A DNA stretch of 64,000 bases from Limnoperna fortunei (Eukaryota > Mollusca > Bivalvia > Mytilida > Modiolidae), in contig OX104123.1 in NCBI GenBank assembly GCA_944474755.1, positions 21,223,083-21,287,082 of the forward strand. The letters run 5' to 3'. Both the position numbers and the translations under genes were made by a program. Positions 53,459 through 64,000 of this stretch are shown here, in pieces (positions within the stretch are counted from its first letter, which is position 1; each line of letters begins with the position of its first letter). The notes beneath the pieces are model-generated. The model was not told the origin of the DNA. It saw only the letters and a list, made by a program, of their open reading frames with translations, and made no database searches.

Positions 53459-54549
53459 TAACTTTGTTTCAGGATCTCCCGCTTTGTTGTAGACTTGCGA
53501 GTTGAAATAACGCGATTCGGAAATAAAATTTCATCCGAGTATGAATTCCAACGCATGCCCAAGACTTTCGTATGGGTATCTGTATCAAGAACATTCTGTT
53601 TATGAGCTTCAGTACGAACTGCTGCACTATTTGAGGACCAAGATCTCAAGTTAAATCCTGCATTATTCATCACGCTCGATAGTATATTGTCTACATACAA
53701 GTCCCTTTTCATTGTTTCAGCCAATTTTGATTTGTGACGTTGAAGATGTTTCAACAAAGTAGCGTTAAGAATAAATGGCGAACTTGTTGCTCCAAAAAGA
53801 ACCGATTTAAAACGGTATGTCAGTAAGGCACTGTCTGGGTCTGAAGGGTCGCTTAGCCATAGAAACCTTGTAGCATCCCTATCGTCTTCATGTAGTCCAA
53901 TGTGCAGAAAGGCCTTCTCGATGTCTGTTGTTACGGCGAATTTATGTCTCCTAAATCTTACTAATATATCCACTAAGTTATTAAGCTGTGGTGAAACCTC
54001 TACTAGACAGTTATTTAAGCTTGGTTTATCTGCAGATGTTTTAAAGCTACAGTCATATACCACTCTTACTGGTGTTGTGCTTGATTCTTTCAAAACCGGA
54101 TGGTGCGGTATGTAATGTACAATGTTTGTGGTTGGTATATTCTCGTCTACTGATTCTATGAATCCACGGCGCTCTTGGTCTTTGATTATGTTTCCATAAC
54201 TTTCCAGCATCTTTGGGTTTTGGCTTAATCTTCGTATTACATTTTCTGTTCTGCGTCTGGTTGCGTAAAATTTTGTCGGTAGTTCTTCGTGATCCTGTTT
54301 CCATGGTAACCTAGCTATGTACTGATTCTTTCTGAATTCGATTGACGACTCCTGATATTGTTTGATGAAATTGTCACTTTCTATTTCGGTTTCCTTTGAA
54401 TCGATTCCAATAGATTCCAGACGCCAAAAAGATTCGATATCTGGTTCCTCATACTTGTGCGATATCATTATGTTAAATATTCCGGATACGGTTGTACTTG
54501 ATTGCGTTTTCTTGTTCAACGGTCCCGACAGTACGTAGCCTAGCTTCGA
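53455..54549 (-). pseudogene. BEL/Pao reverse transcriptase fragment
   Basis: Open from GYVLSGPL (near 54540) to a stop at 53455. Reverse transcriptase blocks: PVRVVYDCSFKTSADKPSLN, TTDIEKAFLHIGL, YRFKSVLFGATSSPF and YVDN (the YxDD-type box). Right after YVDN the text is shorter than in other BEL elements, an in-frame gap of about 20 residues, and at KREIL another gap shifts the frame into the next part. An inactive copy. Confidence 0.85.
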
Positions 54550-54769
54550 TCATAGGAACAACAAGTACATCAATTGGGATTTTCCTGGAATTTATGGTTT
54601 CAATCCGTAAAGTACTCTTTCCTAGGTAACGCACATTATTCGTCTCGTTTCCGAACGTTGAAAGTTTTATTGGTTCAGTCTCATCATTCTTAAGTTGAAG
54701 TGTTTTCGCTAATTCTTCTGTTACAAATGACCGCTGAGCTCCTTCATCAAATAAAATGTTTGCTTCTAC
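54550..54769 (-). pseudogene. BEL/Pao protease fragment
   Basis: Directly after the TAA, in the same frame, is ANILFDEGAQRSFVTEELAK, the BEL form of the aspartic protease motif. About 70 residues on, at VVPMI, the text jumps to GYVLSGPL, which belongs downstream in the family, in a different frame. A segment between protease and reverse transcriptase is therefore missing here. I describe the break only. Confidence 0.75.
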
Positions 54770-55594
54770 TTAAAGCGTTTCGGACCATACCGGGGCAACT
54801 GCTGTTTTCAATAAAACGTTAGTTCTCGAATTAAGCGATAAAACGGGTGTAATTGATTTGCTGTCTGCGGTACTGTCGTCGTCATTTATTACATTGACAA
54901 TAACTTTTGGGGTATGTTGTTTCTTCGGTTTAGTATTATAATTGCTTCTCTGCAAATTATTCCTACTTTCGTCAACATTAGTTAAATAAGACTTACTCTC
55001 ATTACACAAGCTAGAATGGTGTTGTTTTCCACAATTACGGCAATTATGTCTTGAGTTGCAGTCTTTAATGTGATGTGTCCCTAGGCAATTGAAACATAAA
55101 TTACTTTTCCGTACAATTTTCATACGCTCCTTCGTGTCCGTTACATGTGAGCAATTAGTAGGTGCGTGCTTCTCCTGACAATAAATGCATGGCCGACTTA
55201 TCAAACTTTTCTGTTCATTTTTCGTGAATAGGTTTTCTCTTTTCCGCGTTTGTGGTTTTGAACCGGTAATAAAAGAACATGTAGGTTGAATTTGCATAGA
55301 GTAATTAGGATCCAGTCCGGTCTCGATAATGTCTATTTCTTCCTTGATGCTTCTGCGTAAGTCACGTAAATTCCACGTGGTAGATTTATGTTCTCTAGCT
55401 AGATTACGACGTATATCACCCGGCAACTTGTTGAGTACAATAGGAACTAGTAAAATTCCGTATGCGTCTTGTGACTGCCCTAAGGCTTCCAAACCTCGAA
55501 CTGACGATTCAAGTTTATCATAGAAATTTCTGAGACTCCGTAACTCATTCATTGGTGACGGAATTTCAAGTAAGAAATGCATGTAAGCCTGCAT
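54770..55594 (-). pseudogene. BEL/Pao gag, C-terminal part with zinc knuckles
   Basis: Continues gag in the shifted frame. After a helical capsid-like part (MNELRSLRNFYDKLESS) come Cys-rich motifs: CIYCQEKHAPTNC, CFNCLGTHHIKDC and CRNCGKQHHSSLC, the zinc knuckles that bind RNA. The frame ends in TAA (54770-54772) just before the protease motif, where the family reads through. Confidence 0.85.
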
Positions 55595-56295
55595 TATTTT
55601 TGAGGATCTCCATATCTATCTCTTAGGACATTTATTGCTTCTATATAATTAATGTTAGTAAGCGCAAAACCTGCTATGGTTTGAGCGGCCTCGGACTCCA
55701 GTTGTGCTTTCAAATAACTAAATTTCTGGACGTCAGTAAGATTAATATTCATATGTACGCATGATTCAAACGAATCCCAAAAGGTTTGCCATTCAAGTAT
55801 ATTTCCGGTGAACTTTGGGAGTTCAAGTTTTGGTAAGCGGTGTGTGTTATTACTTGCTACGGACGATGATAATGTGGGAATCATGCAACTTGTACTAGGC
55901 GCGTGAACGTTTTGGTTAATGTCAGGAATGAAAGGTGGACTGTGAACATTTAGGCTTTGGTTTGAGGATGTGGACTGACCCTGGACATCACTGATAACTG
56001 GACGATTTGGACGTAAAGTTTGAATAAATTTATCAATGCGCATAATGTTTGTTTCTAAGTTTAAAGTATACTCCTCTGTATTTACAATCTCTTCTTCCAT
56101 GTCTTCAGCATTCATAACATCCAGAATTTGTTCATTTAAAATGTTCATATATGAGTGCTTTTTCTTTAAATTTTCATGAGCAACGGAAAGTTCATCAAAA
56201 TCCTCTGAATTCTTCAATTCTTCGATTTTCCTTAAGAGTTTCGTAACAGCACTTCGATTTCCATTCCTTTTCGATTTTAATTTATCCAATTCCAT
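55594..56295 (-). pseudogene. BEL/Pao gag, N-terminal part
   Basis: The open frame runs from inside the LTR (56352), but MELDKLKSKRNGNRS at 56295 lies just after the primer-binding region and is the likelier start. It has charged coiled-coil-like helices (residues 1-90), a Pro/Ser-rich linker and then LPKLELPKFTGNILEWQTFW, the conserved BEL gag segment. The frame stops at 55594-55596 directly after GDPQK, in a run of A, while the next part of gag is open in another frame: a one-base-type break. Confidence 0.8.
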
Positions 56296-56319
56296 TATCC
56301 TTTGGTCACGGCACCAAAA

Positions 56320-57222
56320 TGTATTGGCGAGACTACGATTAAACTCAAACACGTTTGATCACTATACGTTTATTGTTTACTCTGAAAGATGCTTCTGCCG
56401 ACGGCGACGTCATGGACAATGACGTCGACAATGAACTTAACAAAAGATTCTAATATGACATCCTTCAAACGCTTTGGAAACACACCTCTATTTAAATATT
56501 CAACAAAATACGGCTGTTCCAGCCATTTCAAAAACCCCCGTGTGTTGATGTTTTTGCTTTAAAATTTATTTTATTTTGTACCTTTGTAAGAAAATCCCAT
56601 AGATAACATGTTTTCACGATAACAAGTCCATTTTCTATTCTATGCCTTTATTGTTTACATGTTACAAGTCTTCCTTGACTTTAGCTACGTTGTGTATTCA
56701 AGAGACGTTGCGTCGTTTACAATGACGTTCAATGCAAACCACGAGACTTTTCCCGCCCCCACCACAAACGAATTTACCGTTACGTATCAAAATGAAAACG
56801 CAACCGAATTTCAAAATGTTGATTAATTGTGGAAAATAACTGTCAATTTAAATTTGCACCATTGTGGATCTAAAACAGGAGCATAAGATCGACCAAATGC
56901 GGTAAGCGTTTTCAATTCTCACGCAAACACAGCAACACATGAACAGTCCCAGACACGCCACACGGCGACTGATGTAATGAAGCATTTAATTTTGTCGTTC
57001 TTTGTTTTGATTGTTAAATTTGATTGTAAATGTTAATAAATATGTTTGTTTGTTTTTTTATTTCTTCGTTTTTTTTCTACTAAGTTTTACACGAGAAATA
57101 TAATAATTTCGAAACAAGGGAGGTTCTCGGAAATTGGAACAGCCAAAATAAACCTTTACCTAGGTAGTCGCGAAATGTAAAATTTCTTAAATATAAATCT
57201 GTTTCCCGCGACAATCTCAACA
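56320..57222 (-). repeat. 5' LTR of the BEL/Pao element, interrupted
   Basis: 56320-56446 and 57190-57222 are identical to the other LTR; 56447-57189 is inserted beside the TATA-like site. Confidence 0.88.
56447..57189. mobile_element. 743-bp insert in the 5' LTR, related to the foldback at 16.4 kb
   Basis: Absent from the other LTR. It starts ATTCTAATATGACATCC and ends TAAAATTTCTTA; 56449-57142 matches the reverse complement of 16445-17165. The last 45 bases are not in that copy. No coding frame. The target duplication is at most one or two bases. Confidence 0.7.
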
Positions 57223-57523
57223 AATGGAAACAAAACTGACTAGCAATATTATTTGAATGGTCCTCTTAAAAACTTATTGAAAATTACAGGACCTAGTTTA
57301 ACTTTAGGGAAATGCCATCTTCATTGCCTATAAAATCGTGTGAGCGATACAGCCTCTTCAGAGCCTCTGCTTAAAAGTTGTGACATTTTTAATGTAATCA
57401 GTTTTCTATCAAGTCGAGTTTCTCAAAGTCTACTGTTTGTCTCTTTGAATGGAGTTGAACGCCATTTTTACCAATGTTACAGCAATATTATGGCGCCCAG
57501 TTTGATTTTATGTTTTTATGTCC

Positions 57524-57720
57524 CGCCAACGAAAGATTGGGACATATTTTAGGTCTGTTCGTCCGTCCGTTCCACCTCGGATTTACCTTTGTATAGAAGC
57601 TATTTTTATGAAGACGAGTTCAAATCTTCATGAAACAACATCATGAGATCCCTTCACTGACAAAATTCTGCAGGGCTGTATTAAATATTTCTCACTTGAG
57701 TGAACTAAAGAAAAAAGGGA
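57524..57720 (+). mobile_element. hairpin-headed element, fifth type
   Basis: A head with TATGTCCC and GGGACATA arms (57526-57549), then GTTCGTCCGTCCGTTCCACC, then one core-like stretch with AAATCTTCATGAAACAACAT. No tail found. Related fragment at 18028-18240. Confidence 0.5.
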
Positions 57721-58074
57721 AGGGGATTTCTTTCATTTAATTTTTATGTGGTGGCGGTAGAACTCGAAGTACCAAATGAAAACCACGATCTTCGGCAATT
57801 ATAGTAAATAAACAAGTACTATGCACGAACGCTGATTAGATTACTATATAGGCGTCATATTTTGTGTGGCGCTTCGACTATGCCTTACCGTCCCAGGGGC
57901 ACGAGCGGTTTTAGGATTAAAGGTCTAAAATGCGTTAGTATGTGCAATGTTAACTATAGGGGAACAGTTTATCAAAATCATTTTTACGATTTAAAAAAAT
58001 ATAAACATCCAATCACGCGCATTATTACCAATATTTTCTATTAAAAATCATGTTTACGATATAAAAAAAATATC
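57721..58074. other. spacer before the satellite, nothing assigned
   Basis: Contains an overlapping 60-codon frame (57862) with no recognisable product; ends in the first satellite-like AACCACAACCCTAACC. Confidence 0.4.
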
Positions 58075-61000
58075 TAACCACAACCCTAACCATAATCCTA
58101 ACTCTAGTCGTGATCTAACACTAACCACAACATTAACCATAATCCTAACTCTAATCGTGATCTAACACTAACCACAACATTAACCATAATCCTAACTCCA
58201 GTCGTGATCTAACACTAACCACAACATTAACCATAATCCTAACTCTAATCGTGATCTAACACTAACCACAACATTAACCATAATCCTAACTCTAATCGTG
58301 ATCTAACACTAACCACAACATTAACCATAATCCTAACTCTAATCGTGATCTAACACTAACCACAACATTAACCATAATCCTAACTCTAATCGTGATCTAA
58401 CACTAACCACAACATTAACCATAATCCTAACTCTATCCGTAGTCGTGATCTAACACTAACCACAACATTAACCATAATCCTAACTCTAGTCGTGATCTAA
58501 CACTAACCATAACATTAACCATAATCCTAACTCTAGTCGTGATCTAACACTAACCACAACATGAACCATAATCCTAACTCTAATCGTGATCTAACACTAA
58601 CCATAACATTAACCATAATCCTAACTCTAATCGTGATCTAACACTAACCATAACATTAACCATAATCCTAACTCTAGTCGTGATCTAACACTAACCACAA
58701 CATTAACCATAATCCTAACTCTAGTCGTGATCTAACACTAACCATAACATTAACCATAATCCTAACTCTAGTGATCTAACACTAACCACAACATTAACCA
58801 TAATCCTAACTCTAATCGTGATCTAACACTAACCACAACATTAACCGTAATTCTAACTCTAATCGTGATCTAACACTAACCACAACATTAACCATAATCC
58901 TAACTCTAGTCGTGATCTAACACTAACCACAACATGAACCATAATCCTAACTCTAATCGTGATCTAACACTAACCATAACATTAACCATAATCCTAACTC
59001 TAATCGTGATCTAACACTAACCACAACATTAACCATAATCCTAACTCTAATCGTGATCTAACACTAACCACAACATTAACCATAATCCTAACTCTAATCG
59101 TGATCTAACACTAACCATGACATTAACCATAATCCTAACTCTAGTCGTGATCTAACACTAACCACAACATTAACCATAATCCTAACTCTAATCGTGATCT
59201 AACACTAACCACAACATTAACCATTATCCTAACTCTAATCGTGATCTAACACTAACCATAACATTAACCATAATCCTAACTCTAGTCGTGATCTCACACT
59301 AACCACAACATTAACCATAATCCTAACTCTAGTCGTAGTCGTGATTGATCTAACACTAACCACAACATTAACCATAATCCTAACTCTAGTCGTAGTCGTG
59401 ATTGATCTAACACTAACCACAACATTAACCGTAATCCTAACTCTAATCGTGATCTAACACTAACCACAACATTAACCATAATCCTAACTCTAATCGTGAT
59501 CTAACACTAACCACAACATTAACCATAATCCTAACTCTAGTCGTGATCTAACACTAACCACAACATTAACCATAATCCTAACTCTATCCGTAGTCGTGAT
59601 CTAACACTAACCACAACATTAACCATAATCCTAACTCTAGTCGTGATCTAACACTAACCATAACATTAACCATAATCCTAACTCTAGTCGTGATCTAACA
59701 CTAACCACAACATGAACCATAATCCTAACTCTAATCGTGATCTAACACTAACCATGACATTAACCATAATCCTAACTCTAGTCGTGATCTAACACTAACC
59801 ACAACATTAACCATAATCCTAACTCTAATCGTGATCTAACACTAACCACAACATTAACCATTATCCTAACTCTAATCGTGATCTAACACTAACCATAACA
59901 TTAACCATAATCCTAACTCTAGTCGTGATCTCACACTAACCACAACATTAACCATAATCCTAACTCTAGTCGTAGTCGTGATTGATCTAACACTAACCAC
60001 AACATTAACCATAATCCTAACTCTAGTCGTAGTCGTGATTGATCTAACACTAACCACAACATTAACCGTAATCCTAACTCTAATCGTGATCTAACACTAA
60101 CCACAACATTAACCATAATCCTAACTCTAATCGTGATCTAACACTAACCACAACATTAACCATAATCCTAACTCTAATCGTGATCTAACACTAACCACAA
60201 CATTAACCATAATCCTAACTCTATCCGTAGTCGTGATCTAACACTAACCACAACATTAACCATAATCCTAACTCTAGTCGTGATCTAACACTAACCATAA
60301 CATTAACCATAATCCTAACTCTAGTCGTGATCTAACACTAACCACAACATGAACCATAATCCTAACTCTAATCGTGATCTAACACTAACCATAACATTAA
60401 CCATAATCCTAACTCTAATCGTGATCTAACACTAACCATAACATTAACCATAATCCTAACTCTAGTCGTGATCTAACACTAACCACAACATTAACCATAA
60501 TCCTAACTCTAGTCGTGATCTAACACTAACCATAACATTAACCATAATCCTAACTCTAGTGATCTAACACTAACCACAACATTAACCATAATCCTAACTC
60601 TAATCGTGATCTAACACTAACCACAACATTAACCGTAATTCTAACTCTAATCGTGATCTAACACTAACCACAACATTAACCATAATCCTAACTCTAGTCG
60701 TGATCTAACACTAACCACAACATGAACCATAATCCTAACTCTAATCGTGATCTAACACTAACCATAACATTAACCATTATCCTAACTCTAATCGTGATCT
60801 AACACTAACCACAACATTAACCATAATCCTAACTCTAATCGTGATCTAACACTAACCACAACATTAACCATAATCCTAACTCTAATCGTGATCTAACACT
60901 AACCATGACATTAACCATAATCCTAACTCTAGTCGTGATCTAACACTAACCACAACATTAACCATAATCCTAACTCTAATCGTGATCTAACACTAACCAC

Positions 61001-62572
61001 AACATTAACCATTATCCTAACTCTAATCGTGATCTAACACTAACCATAACATTAACCATAATCCTAACTCTAGTCGTGATCTCACACTAACCACAACATT
61101 AACCATAATCCTAACTCTAGTCGTAGTCGTGATTGATCTAACACTAACCACAACATTAACCATAATCCTAACTCTAGTCGTAGTCGTGATTGATCTAACA
61201 CTAACCACAACATTAACCGTAATCCTAACTCTAATCGTGATCTAACACTAACCACAACATTAACCATAATCCTAACTCTAATCGTGATCTAACACTAACC
61301 ACAACATTAACCATAATCCTAACTCTAGTCGTAGTCGTGATTGATCTAACACTAACCACAACATTAACCATAATCCTAACTCTAGTCGTAGTGGTGATTG
61401 ATCTAACACTAACCACAACATTAACCGTAATCCTAACTCTAATCGTGATCTAACACTAACCACAACATTAACCATAATCCTAACTCTAGTCGTGATCTAA
61501 CACTAACCATAACATTAACCATAATCCTAACTCTAATCGTGATCTAACACTAACCACAACATTAACCATAATCCTAACTCTAGTCGTAGTCGTGATTGAT
61601 CTAACACTAACCACAACATTAACCATAATCCTAACTCTAGTCGTAGTCGTGATTGATCTAACACTAACCACAACATTAACCGTAATCCTAACTCTAATCG
61701 TGATCTAACACTAACCACAACATTAACCATAATCCTAACTCTAATCGTGATCTAACACTAACCACAACATTAACCATAATCCTAACTCTAATCGTGATCT
61801 AACACTAACCACAACATTAACCATAATCCTAACTCTAATCGTGATCTAACACTAACCACAACATTAACCATAATCCTAACTCTAATCGTGATCTAACACT
61901 AACCACAACATTAACCACAATCCTAACTCTAATCGTGATCTAACACTAACAATGACATTAACCGTAATCCTAACTCTAATCGTGATCTAACACTAACCAC
62001 AACATTAACCATAATCCTAACTCTAGTCGTGATCTAACACTAACCACAACATTAACCATAATCCTAACTCTAATCGTGATCTAACACTAACCACAACATT
62101 AACCATAATCCTAACTCTAATCGTGATCTAACACTAACCACAACATTAACCATAATCCTAACTCTAATCGTGATCTAACACTAACCACAACATTAACCAT
62201 AATCCTAACTCTAATCGTGATCTCACACTAACCATAACATTAACCATAATCCTAACTCTAGTGATCTCACACTAACCACAACATTAACCATAATCCTAAC
62301 TCTAATCGTGATCTAACACTAACCACAACATTAACCATAATCCTAACTCTAATCGTGATCTAACACTAACCACAACATTAACCATAATCCTAACTCTAAT
62401 CGTGATCTAACACTAACCATAACATTAACCATAATCCTAACTCTAATCGTGATCTAACACTAACCACAACATGAACCATAATCCTAACTCGAGTCGTGAT
62501 CTAACACTAACCATAACATTAACCATAATCCTAACTCTAATCGTGATCTAACACTAACCATAACATTAACCA
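58075..62572. repeat. 47-bp telomere-like satellite, about 95 units
   Basis: The unit includes TAACCACAACATTAACCATA and ATCCTAACTCTAATCGTGAT followed by CTAACAC. Variants (CCATAAC, CATGAACC, GTAGTCGTGATTGATC, TATCCGTAGTCG) recur in order, showing higher-order blocks. On the minus strand the unit is rich in GTTAGG, GGTTAG and GTTAG. All minus-strand frames of about 61 codons are artefacts of the repeat. Confidence 0.96.
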
Positions 62573-63845
62573 CAAGTGTGGACACAGAAAAACGTCTCGC
62601 CTGAATTCCGCATCAGTAACAAAAATAAATTTCGTCATAAGCATTACGTTAATAGCATTAATTATGAGCAGCGGCCTGTATACCAAATATTGTCACCATA
62701 CTATGCATAGTTACAGAGGAACTGTCCTAATACAAAAACTTTAACGTAGTCGCTGGACCGTGAAATTGAGGTCAAGGTCAGGTGGAACCTACCAGACAGT
62801 CATGTACTATTAATCAGCAACCTATATACCAAATATTGTCATCCTACCATGCGTATTTACAGAGGAACTATCGTAACCCAAAAACTTTAACGCAGTCGCT
62901 GGACCGTGAAATTGAGGTCAAGATCAGGTGACACCTACCAGACAGTCATGTACTAGTCATCAGCAACCTATACACCAAAAATTGTCATCCTACCATGCGT
63001 AGTTACAGAGGAACTGTCGTAACCCCAAAACTTTAACGTAGTCGCTGGACCGTGAAATTGAGGTCAAGGTCAGGTGACACCTACCAGACAGTCATGTACT
63101 AGTCATCAGCAACCTATACACCTAATATTGTCATCCTACCATGCATAGTTACAGAGGAACTGTCGTAACCCCAAAACTTTAACGTAGTCGCTGGACCGTG
63201 AAATTGAGGTCAAGGTCAGGTGACACCTACCAGACAGTCATGTACTAGTCATCAGCAACCTATACACCAAAAATTGTCATCCTACCATGCGTAGTTACAG
63301 AGGAACTGTCGTAACCCCAAAACTTTAACGTAGTCGCTGGACCGTGAAATTGAGGTCAAGGTCAGGTGACACCTACCAGACAGTCATGTACTAGTCATCA
63401 GCAACCTATACACCTAATATTGTCATCCTACCATGCATAGTTACAGAGGAACTGTCGTAACCCCAAAACTTTAACGTAGTCGCTGGACCGTGAAATTGAG
63501 GTCAAGGTCAGGTGACACCTACCAGACAGTCATGTACTAGTCATCAGCAACCTATACACCAAATATTGTCATCCTACCATGCATAGTTACAGAGGAACTG
63601 TCGTAACCCAAAAACTTTAACGTAGTCACTGGACCGTGAAATTGAGGTCAAGGTCAGGTGACAGGTGACTGACTGGCAAGTACTCATCATAAGCTACCTC
63701 TGGACCAAATTTGATGGACCTAGGGCTTGGGCTTACAAAGATATGAAGCAAGATGTCAAGTGTTTACGCCGCCGCCGCCGCCGCCGCCGCCGCCGGATTC
63801 CCATACATATGTCTCGCCTCCAGCGACTTTCGTCGCAGGCGAGAC
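62573..63845 (-). mobile_element. hairpin-capped tandem-core element, family D, inside the satellite
   Basis: Read on the minus strand: head hairpin at 63845-63811 (GTCTCGCCT...GGCGAGAC arms, GCGAC/GTCGC inner), a GGC microsatellite (63769-63794), seven cores of about 145 bp (with GACCTTGACCTCAATTTCAC and GTTACGACAGTTCCTCTG), then CAGGCGAGAC (62595-62604), the inverse of the head, and GTGTCCACAC. Satellite resumes at once on both sides. No coding frame. Confidence 0.75.
63767..63794 (+). repeat. CGC trinucleotide microsatellite
   Basis: About nine GCC/CGC repeats next to the head hairpin of the family D element, the position where pearl-type elements often carry a microsatellite. Confidence 0.9.
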
Positions 63846-64000
63846 AATAATCCTAACTCTAATCGTGATCTAACACTAACCATGACATTAACCATAATCC
63901 TAAATCTAGTCGTGATCTAACACTAACCACAACATTAACCATAATCCTAACTCTAATCGTGATCTAACACTAACCACAACATTAACCATAATCCTAACTC
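63846..64000. repeat. 47-bp satellite, continuation
   Basis: Same unit and phase style as 58075-62572, running off the window end, so the array is longer than seen. Confidence 0.95.

Larger units (their letters stand above)
50754..57222 (-). mobile_element. BEL/Pao LTR retrotransposon, complete ends, defective coding region
   Basis: LTRs 50754-50913 and 56320-57222 (the latter with a 743-bp insert) begin TGTATTGG and end CTCAACA, read on +. AATGG is duplicated at 50749-50753 and 57223-57227. On the minus strand the PBS-like TTTTGGTGCCGTGACC follows the 5' LTR. Gag, protease, reverse transcriptase, RNase H and integrase follow in BEL order, broken in several places (see entries). The 160-bp LTR parts are identical by eye, so insertion was recent. 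Confidence 0.95.
48830..57370 (+). mobile_element. tandem-core element split by three later insertions
   Basis: Cores of the 41141-42362 type run from GGCAGCGTCTGTAAAC (48851) to 48965, resume at 50165-50753 and again at 57223-57370, ending in GTGTGAGCGATACAGCCTC. Between them lie the family B element (48966), the family A element (49199) and the BEL/Pao element (50754). The hairpin head is missing, so the left end is approximate. Confidence 0.65.

Noticed and set aside
51451..54115. Plus-strand frames opposite the BEL/Pao coding region
   Set aside because: Shadow frames of the minus-strand pol genes, without their own motifs.
59235..61730. Many 61-65 codon minus-strand frames
   Set aside because: They are translations of the 47-bp satellite and recur wherever the GTAGTCGTGATTGATC variant pair occurs.
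58075..62572. True telomere
   Set aside because: Units are 47 bp with scattered GTTAGG-like words, not uninterrupted TTAGGG, and non-telomeric elements are inserted; an interstitial or subtelomeric satellite fits better.

Overview
The window is animal genomic DNA, most likely from a bivalve mollusc. It is AT-rich and intron-rich and is crowded with transposable elements. The mollusc call rests on the repeat types: tRNA-derived SINEs with a V-SINE-like core, several hairpin-capped elements built on tandem cores (resembling the bivalve 'pearl' and Helentron-associated HINE/DINE elements), and a BEL/Pao retrotransposon. I cannot name the species.

The only host gene I can support is a G protein alpha-q subunit (GNAQ/GNA11 orthologue) on the + strand. 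Its seven 3' exons lie at 14943-15127, 24513-24667, 25764-25892, 29433-29562, 31853-32006, 40809-40916 and 42944-43026 (TGA). Splice sites and phases join without a break to give about 314 residues, including all nucleotide-binding motifs and the Gq-type C-terminus. The first coding exon lies upstream of base 1, so 1-14942 is intron 1. A long 3' UTR probably follows the stop codon.

Most of the rest is mobile DNA, often nested. Intron 1 holds a Tc1-like 6-kb inverted-repeat frame (6185-12209) that contains a hAT MITE (6574-7399) and an apparently intact two-exon hAT transposon (7430-11016). It also holds a decayed hAT (3383-5335), related MITEs, and a piggyBac-like MITE inside a second Tc1-like MITE (13400-14548). 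Intron 2 holds a 1.3-kb foldback element, two minisatellites (38 and 44 bp) and a hairpin-capped element (22206-23400). Intron 3 has a near-perfect 32-bp-stem hairpin. Intron 4 has a hAT with a 5-bp target duplication. Intron 6 begins with a 64-bp minisatellite and then carries an LTR-like twin-repeat element and a 3.4-kb hAT (8-bp target duplication) with two hairpin-capped elements nested in it.

Downstream of the gene, 48830-57370 is a nest: one tandem-core element has been split by two hairpin-capped elements and by a complete BEL/Pao element (50754-57222), whose own 5' LTR carries a 743-bp insertion also found in the intron-2 foldback. From 58075 to the window end lies a 47-bp telomere-like satellite with higher-order repeats, interrupted by a 1.27-kb tandem-core element (62573-63845).

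The most interesting theme is that at least four unrelated sequence families share one plan: a 5' hairpin cap, a GTCCGTCCG-type stretch, tandem cores, an inverted copy of the head near the 3' end, and a small terminal hairpin, with poly-T target sites. The mobile elements appear independent of the Gq gene apart from filling its introns.
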